A stretch of 64,000 nucleotides of DNA from assembly GCA_002360535.1 (NCBI GenBank), contig DEQR01000079.1, positions 33,753-97,752 on the forward strand, in the 5' to 3' direction. The notes under the pieces are model-generated. The model saw nothing but the letters and a program-made list of their open reading frames with translations, searched no databases and had not been told where the DNA came from. Of this stretch, positions 59,609-64,000 are shown piece by piece. The position numbers and the translations under genes are program-made. Positions within the stretch are counted from its first letter, which is position 1. The number at the start of each line of letters is the position of its first letter. This stretch comes from Thiobacillus sp. UBA3361 (GTDB lineage Bacteria > Pseudomonadota > Gammaproteobacteria > Burkholderiales > Thiobacillaceae).

Positions 59609-61315
59609 TCAGACGGCGAAGCGGGCGCGCACCTCATTGCCATTGCCGGAGTAGGTGACCTCCCGGCACAGGCTCCTCACCAGGGCGATACCCCGGCCGT
59701 GGGGACGCAGCCCGTCCTCGTCATCCGCATCTGCGAACACCAGATTCCGGTGATCGAAACCCGGCCCGCTGTCGGTCACTTCCATGTCCAGCACGCCCAG
59801 GCCATCCGCCTCGTGCACATGGAAAGCCAGATCCACACGGCCTTCACGCAAATTGGCCAGGCGCTCGCCGCGCTGTTGCAGGTACAGCTCGAACCCGCCG
59901 GCCTGGGCCTTGGTGGCCGAATCCAGGCCGAGCAGACCATGGTCCAGGGCATTGTTGTACAGCTCGGAAAGGATCAGGAACAACGCGCCCTGATGCGGCT
60001 TGAGGGCCTGCACGTGGGCGAGCACGCCGAGCAGCGAGGGGACCACATCGGTGCCGCGCAGCTCCTGCGGACCGTAAGAGATGGTCATGCGCCAATCGGA
60101 CACCGGGCCGGACAGCGCCTGCTGGGCGGAGTCCGCCACCCGCACCTCCCGGCGCCTTTCCACGGGCACCTCCACCAGCATGCAGGAGATGTCGTCATGC
60201 CGGCGGCGGCCGCGGACATGGGCATGCATCCCCTTCAGCAAGGCCTCCATGCGCAGGTCCGGAGCGGCCAGGCTGAGTATCTCGCCGACCCCGTCCATGC
60301 CCAGGCGGTCTTCCTCCGGCGACTCCGCCTCGATCAGGCCGTCGGAGCACAGCAGCAACTGCCCCGGCTCCTGCAACACAAAAGTCTCGGTTTGGGCGGA
60401 AAACTGGGCGTCCGGCAGAATGCCCAAGGGGGGGTGCCTGGAAACCCAACGCCGGCTGACCTGCCCGGCTGCGGTGATGAACAACACGTCCGGGTTGCCG
60501 CCGTTCCATCCCTCCACGGTCTGGCCGCGCACGTCGATGGCCACCAGGCTGACCGCCACGAAGCGGTCCGGCGGCAGCAGTGACTTGAGCTTGCGGTTGA
60601 TCTCCTGGGCGATGGAGCCGATGGGGAAGCCCTTCATGGTCATGCTGTTGAAGGTCTGCGTCAGGGGCATGGCGGTCAGGGCGGCGGCCAGCCCGTGTCC
60701 GGAGGCATCCGCCAGCATCACGTAGAGCACACCTCCCGGCGAGCGGGCGGCGCACAGCAGGTCGCCGCTGAAGGTGTCCGCCGGCAGGTTGAAGTGCTTC
60801 AGGGTGGGATCGCGCAGGCCGGCTAGGTCGGTGAGCCGCCGCATGACGTGCTCCCCCAGGCGGTTCTGTTCCTCCACCTCCGCGCGCCAGGCGCTCAATT
60901 CCTCGTTGCTCAGCAGCACCTGCTGCTGCAGATGCAAAAGTCGGGCGTAGCTGCTGATCTTGGCGCGCAGCATGGGCAGGGAGGCGGGTTTGACTAGATA
61001 ATCGTCACCGCCGCTTTCCAGCCCGTGCAGCACGTCCTCCATGCGGTCCAGGGCGGAAAAGAAGACGATGGGCACCCACTTGGCGCTTGCGAAGCTGCGT
61101 ATGCGCCGCGCCGCTTCGATGCCGTCCATGCGCGGCATCATGATGTCCATGATGATCAGATCGGGGGCCGCCGACCGGTAGCGATCCACCGCCTCCAGAC
61201 CGTCGGCCGCCGTGACGACCTCATGTCCCAGACTCCGCGCTACCGCCTGCACCTGCTTGATGTTGGTGAGCGTGTCGTCAACGACAAGGATCTTCAGCGG
61301 CAGGGCTTCACTCAC
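59609..61315 (-). CDS. Response regulator-PP2C phosphatase with C-terminal ATP-binding domain (RsbU/SpoIIE-like)
   Basis: A 568-residue fusion: receiver (KILVVDDTLTNIKQVQAVAR, Asp in LIIMDIMMPRMDGIEAARRI), a coiled-coil linker (about 130-155), a PP2C/SpoIIE phosphatase domain (TFSGDLLCAARSPGG, LADASGHGLAAALTAMPLTQ, LLLCSDGLIEAES, HDDISCMLVEVP) and a C-terminal GHKL serine kinase-like domain (LSELYNNALDHGLLG, DSGPGFDH, GRGIALVRSLCREVTYSG). It would dephosphorylate and/or phosphorylate the STAS antagonist encoded 4 bp upstream (61320), forming a partner-switching module, as seen in HsbR-like proteins of Pseudomonas. Confidence 0.93.
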   Translation of the reverse strand: MSEALPLKILVVDDTLTNIKQVQAVARSLGHEVVTAADGLEAVDRYRSAAPDLIIMDIMMPRMDGIEAARRIRSFASAKWVPIVFFSALDRMEDVLHGLESGGDDYLVKPASLPMLRAKISSYARLLHLQQQVLLSNEELSAWRAEVEEQNRLGEHVMRRLTDLAGLRDPTLKHFNLPADTFSGDLLCAARSPGGVLYVMLADASGHGLAAALTAMPLTQTFNSMTMKGFPIGSIAQEINRKLKSLLPPDRFVAVSLVAIDVRGQTVEGWNGGNPDVLFITAAGQVSRRWVSRHPPLGILPDAQFSAQTETFVLQEPGQLLLCSDGLIEAESPEEDRLGMDGVGEILSLAAPDLRMEALLKGMHAHVRGRRRHDDISCMLVEVPVERRREVRVADSAQQALSGPVSDWRMTISYGPQELRGTDVVPSLLGVLAHVQALKPHQGALFLILSELYNNALDHGLLGLDSATKAQAGGFELYLQQRGERLANLREGRVDLAFHVHEADGLGVLDMEVTDSGPGFDHRNLVFADADDEDGLRPHGRGIALVRSLCREVTYSGNGNEVRARFAV

Positions 61316-61319
61316 ACGC

Positions 61320-61628
61320 TCAACCCTTGATGTGGAACAGCTTCCCGAAGTTGGCGATGTCGAGCACCTGCTTGACCGTGCCCTGCAGGCCGGAGAGCGT
61401 CACGTTGCGGCCGCTGGATTCGGATTTTTCCTTGAGCAGCAGCAGCATGCCCAGGGCGGAACTGTCCAGGTAATCCACCTGCTTGAAATCGATCTCCAAC
61501 TCGCGCACGGCATTGTTCTCGTACATCTTTTCGTAGGCTGAACGAAAATCCCGGTGGGAGTGGAAATCAAAGCGACCCTGCAGCGACAGGGTCGCGCGCG
61601 CGCCTTCCAGCTCATTCTTGATCATCAT
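61320..61628 (-). CDS. STAS-domain anti-sigma factor antagonist (HsbA/RsbV-like)
   Basis: A 102-residue STAS protein with the phosphorylatable Ser in DYLDSSALGMLLLLKEKSES near residue 56 and N-terminal ATLSLQGRFDFHSHRDF. It is the likely substrate of the RsbU/HATPase fusion encoded 4 bp downstream. The start at 61628 has GGAG seven bases upstream; the next codon is also Met. No sigma factor gene is in the window, so the regulated process is open. Confidence 0.92.
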   Translation of the reverse strand: MMIKNELEGARATLSLQGRFDFHSHRDFRSAYEKMYENNAVRELEIDFKQVDYLDSSALGMLLLLKEKSESSGRNVTLSGLQGTVKQVLDIANFGKLFHIKG

Positions 61629-61726
61629 GGCGAAGCTCCGTAGAAGAACCCATTGGTCGATGGCTTGATTGATTACGGCATGATCCGGGCAATCTTGAGC
61701 CTGGGAATCGCGGCCGGTCGGCCGCC

Positions 61727-62776
61727 TCAGACACGCAAGGCCAGGCGGTCCAGGATGCGCCGGGCCATGTCCCGCAACGGGCTGATCTCCTGCGCCGCGC
61801 CCAATTCCACGGCCGCCTTGGGCATGCCATAGACCACGCAACTGGCCTCGTCCTGGGCGATGGTGTAGGCACCCGCCTGGCGCATGCGCAGCATGCCCGC
61901 CGCCCCATCCTTGCCCATGCCGGTGAGGATCACCCCCAGGGCGTTGCCCCCCAGCACCTGGGCGGCGCTGTCGAACAGCACGTCCACCGAGGGCCGGTGC
62001 CGGTTGACCGGTTCCGATTGCACCAGGTCGGTGTAGTAGTAGGCCCCGCTACGCTTGACGCGCAAGTGCGAGTGGCCGGGCGCCAGGTAGGCGTAGCCAG
62101 GCAGCACACGCTCATTGTGCTCGGCCTCCTTCACGGTCATGGCCGACAGGCCGTCCAGGCGCTGGGCGAATGATTTGGTGAAGGATTCCGGCATGTGCTG
62201 GGTCATCAGCACGGCCGGCGCATCGGCCGGCATGCGCGTAAGCACCTCCTTGAGGGCCTCGGTGCCGCCGGTGGAGGAGCCGATGCACACCACTTTTTCG
62301 GTGGTGTTGAGGAAATGGCCCGGCAAGGGCTGCGGAGAAGTGGGTACCGACGTACCCAGGGCATGGCGGCGGATACGGGCGCGGGCGGCCGAACGCAGGC
62401 GCTCGGCGATGTCCTCCGCCAGATCGCTGAGGCCATCCGCCATGCCGACCTTGGGCTTGGTGATGAAATCCACCGCGCCCAGCTCCAGGGCCTTCAGGGT
62501 GACATCCGAGCCCTGCTCGGTGAGGGTGGAGACCATCAGCACCGGCATGGGCCGCAGGCGCATCAGGCGCTCCAGGAATTCCAGCCCGTTCATGCGCGGC
62601 ATTTCCACATCCAAGGTGAGCACGTCCGGGTTCAACTCCTTGATCATCTCCCGCGCGGTGATGGGGTCCGGCGCCATACCCACCACCTCCAGATCTGGCT
62701 GGCTGTTGACCAGCTCCCTGAGCACGCCCCGGATCAGGGCGGAGTCGTCAATGATGAGGACCTTGATCTTGTTCAT
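61727..62776 (-). CDS. cheB: Chemotaxis protein-glutamate methylesterase CheB
   Basis: Receiver plus methylesterase, 349 aa. Receiver: VLIIDDSALIRGVLRELVNS with Asp56 region VLTLDVEMPRMNGLEFLERL. The catalytic Ser is in CIGSSTGGTEALKEVLTRMP, His in LMTQHMPESFTKSFAQRLDG and Asp in LTGMGKDGAAGMLRM. It resets receptor methylation. It follows cheR and cheD in the same direction. Confidence 0.96.
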   Translation of the reverse strand: MNKIKVLIIDDSALIRGVLRELVNSQPDLEVVGMAPDPITAREMIKELNPDVLTLDVEMPRMNGLEFLERLMRLRPMPVLMVSTLTEQGSDVTLKALELGAVDFITKPKVGMADGLSDLAEDIAERLRSAARARIRRHALGTSVPTSPQPLPGHFLNTTEKVVCIGSSTGGTEALKEVLTRMPADAPAVLMTQHMPESFTKSFAQRLDGLSAMTVKEAEHNERVLPGYAYLAPGHSHLRVKRSGAYYYTDLVQSEPVNRHRPSVDVLFDSAAQVLGGNALGVILTGMGKDGAAGMLRMRQAGAYTIAQDEASCVVYGMPKAAVELGAAQEISPLRDMARRILDRLALRV

Positions 62777-62851
62777 TGTTCATCTATAGGCGATTAGCGA
62801 TCCGCCAAGCCTGGGCGGAAGCGGTAGCCGAAAGCCGACCGCTGATCGCTT

Positions 62852-63463
62852 TCATGCAAACAACTCCACATCGCCGGCGATCTGCTCCGACTTGAGTCGG
62901 GAGTCATACTCCCGCTCGCGCTGGATGATGGTGTTGTTGTGCACGTTGCGCAGCTTCTTCACCATCACCCGGCCGTTGGCGGGGAAGAAATAGACCTTGC
63001 GCGGATGGGGGCCCAGCAGGTCCTGGGCGACGACGCGGATGCGCTCGGTGCGCAGGTAGTCGATGACGAATGCGCTGTTGGACTCGCCCACGTTCACCGT
63101 GGTGAAGCCGCGCAGCACCGCGGCGCCGCCGAACACCTTGGCCTCCAGCCGGTTGCGGTTGGCGCCCAGCTTGACCAGCTGGTTGAGCAGCATCTCCATG
63201 GCATAGCCGCCGTAGCGCGCCGAGGCGGACAGGGGGTTATGGGGGTCGCCGCCCTCGGGCAGCATGAAGTGGTTCATGCCGCCGATGCCCGTCAGCGGGT
63301 CGCGTAGGCAGGCCGCCACGCAGGAACCCAGCACGGTCACCAGGAGCATGTCGCGGGCGGTGACGTAGTACTCGCCCGGCAGTATCTTGGCCGCATCGCT
63401 GTTGAAATTGCGGTCGTAGTAGTGGTTGGGGGCGAGGATTTCCTCGTAGGCGTGCTGGGTCAC
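62852..63463 (-). CDS. cheD: Chemoreceptor glutamine deamidase CheD
   Basis: A 203-residue Cys-His deamidase that converts receptor Gln to Glu. The Cys-His region is VLGSCVAACLRDPLTGIGGM followed by NHFMLPEGGD; other family motifs are LEAKVFGGAAVLRGFTTVNV and FPANGRVMVKKLRNVHNN. It is between cheR and cheB, a normal arrangement. Confidence 0.95.
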   Translation of the reverse strand: MTQHAYEEILAPNHYYDRNFNSDAAKILPGEYYVTARDMLLVTVLGSCVAACLRDPLTGIGGMNHFMLPEGGDPHNPLSASARYGGYAMEMLLNQLVKLGANRNRLEAKVFGGAAVLRGFTTVNVGESNSAFVIDYLRTERIRVVAQDLLGPHPRKVYFFPANGRVMVKKLRNVHNNTIIQREREYDSRLKSEQIAGDVELFA

Positions 63464-63484
63464 TGGGCTGTCCTGTGTACGTCT

Positions 63485-64000
63485 TCAGGCATGCACGTAC
63501 ACGGTCTGCCCGCGCAGCTTGAACAGGTCCGTGGCATGGTAAAGGGCCTCGGAGTGGCCGACGATGAGCAGGCCGTCCGGCTTCAGCAGCGGTTTCATCC
63601 GCTCCAGGATGCGGTATTGGGTCGGCTTGTCGAAATAGATCATCACATTGCGGCAGAAGATCACATCCAGCGGCCCCTTCACCGGCCAGGTGCCATCCAG
63701 CAGGTTGAGCCGGAAAAACTCCAGCATGGCCCGCAATTCTGGCTTCACCTTGGCCATGCCCTGCCGCTCGCCGGTACCCTTGAGGAAGAACTGGCGCTGC
63801 TGGGCGTCGCTCAGTTTGGCGAGCCGGTCCACGGGATAGACGCCCTCGCTGGCCTTGCGCAGCACGTTGGTATCCAGGTCCGAGGCCAGGATCTTGACCG
63901 GGGCGCCGAACCCGCCCAGCGCCTCGACCGCCGTCATGGCGATGGAGTAGGGCTCTTCGCCGGTGCTGGAGGCGGCGCTCCAGATGGTGATGGGCCGGTC
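63485..64000 (-). CDS. cheR: Chemotaxis protein methyltransferase CheR (partial)
   Basis: SAM-dependent methyltransferase that methylates chemoreceptor Glu residues. The C-terminal 171 residues are present; the gene runs off the right edge. The SAM-binding motif is IWSAASSTGEEPYSIAM at the window end, then PVKILASDLDTNVLRKASEG, VIFCRNVMIYFDKPTQYRIL and LIVGHSEALYHATDLFKLRG, which complete the fold. It probably heads the cheR-cheD-cheB-STAS-phosphatase cluster. Confidence 0.95.
   Translation of the reverse strand, partial: DRPITIWSAASSTGEEPYSIAMTAVEALGGFGAPVKILASDLDTNVLRKASEGVYPVDRLAKLSDAQQRQFFLKGTGERQGMAKVKPELRAMLEFFRLNLLDGTWPVKGPLDVIFCRNVMIYFDKPTQYRILERMKPLLKPDGLLIVGHSEALYHATDLFKLRGQTVYVHA

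Overview
The window is about 64 kb of a GC-rich, densely packed chromosome that reads as a betaproteobacterium, most likely in or near the Nitrosomonadales/Rhodocyclales. Support comes from the exosortase A (XrtA)/PEP-CTERM exopolysaccharide operon, the pyrR-pyrB-pyrC' arrangement with a non-catalytic dihydroorotase, the argH/algZ-algR/hemCDXY block, cyaY/lptM/lysA synteny and a PTS limited to EIIA-HPr-EI. The species is not identified. No rRNA, tRNA, insertion sequence, prophage or CRISPR array was seen.

Layout, left to right. (1) 1-5.5 kb: a disrupted yebC-ruvC-ruvA-ruvB neighbourhood. It has been opened by a four-helix-bundle (S23/IVP-type) gene bounded by inverted arrays of a 7-bp repeat, by a UbiA-family prenyltransferase gene, by a PEP-CTERM protein gene with a sigma-54 promoter, and by a PIN-type toxin-antitoxin pair. 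(2) 5.7-15.5 kb, minus strand: a nine-gene XrtA-associated exopolysaccharide operon (export lipoprotein, chain-length protein, tyrosine kinase, outer-membrane protein, ATPase, UDP-GlcNAc epimerase, deacetylase, FemAB-like protein, glycosyltransferase). The exosortase itself is not in the window. (3) 15.7-18.6 kb: a translationally coupled plus-strand operon ending in an ABC exporter. (4) 18.7-22.4 kb: yqgE-ruvX-pyrR-pyrB-pyrC'. (5) 22.5-28.4 kb: photolyase, an SDR protein, a ferredoxin-type reductase and tex. (6) 28.4-35.5 kb: hemCDXY, a periplasmic thioredoxin-like protein, the AlgZ/AlgR-type two-component pair and argH. (7) 35.5-46.4 kb: two cyclic-nucleotide-binding proteins, cyaY/lptM/lysA, an AlgP-like histone-like protein, a small orphan gene with a second sigma-54 promoter, thioredoxins, hda, nadA, fdxA, rho and argB. 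(8) 46.5-49.2 kb: an Hsp20 gene divergent from a three-gene operon of the HvfABC/bufferin type: a secreted peptide with nine EGKCG motifs, a DUF692 (MNIO) modifying enzyme and a DUF2063 partner. (9) 49.2-51.4 kb: phoBR behind a Pho box. (10) 51.4-59.6 kb: a HIT protein, a very large FAD/Fe-S oxidoreductase, the partial PTS and a response regulator with a degenerate GGDEF domain. (11) 59.6-64 kb: a PP2C/STAS partner-switching pair downstream of cheR-cheD-cheB, with cheR cut by the right edge.

The accessory systems share a theme of envelope and matrix biology: exopolysaccharide synthesis, a PEP-CTERM surface protein, AlgZ/AlgR-like signalling and a copper- or metal-related modified peptide. The most interesting items are the EGKCG peptide operon, the repeat-bounded S23 gene that supplies the start of ruvC, and a 15-bp sigma-54 core shared exactly by the PEP-CTERM gene and an orphan gene 38 kb away.
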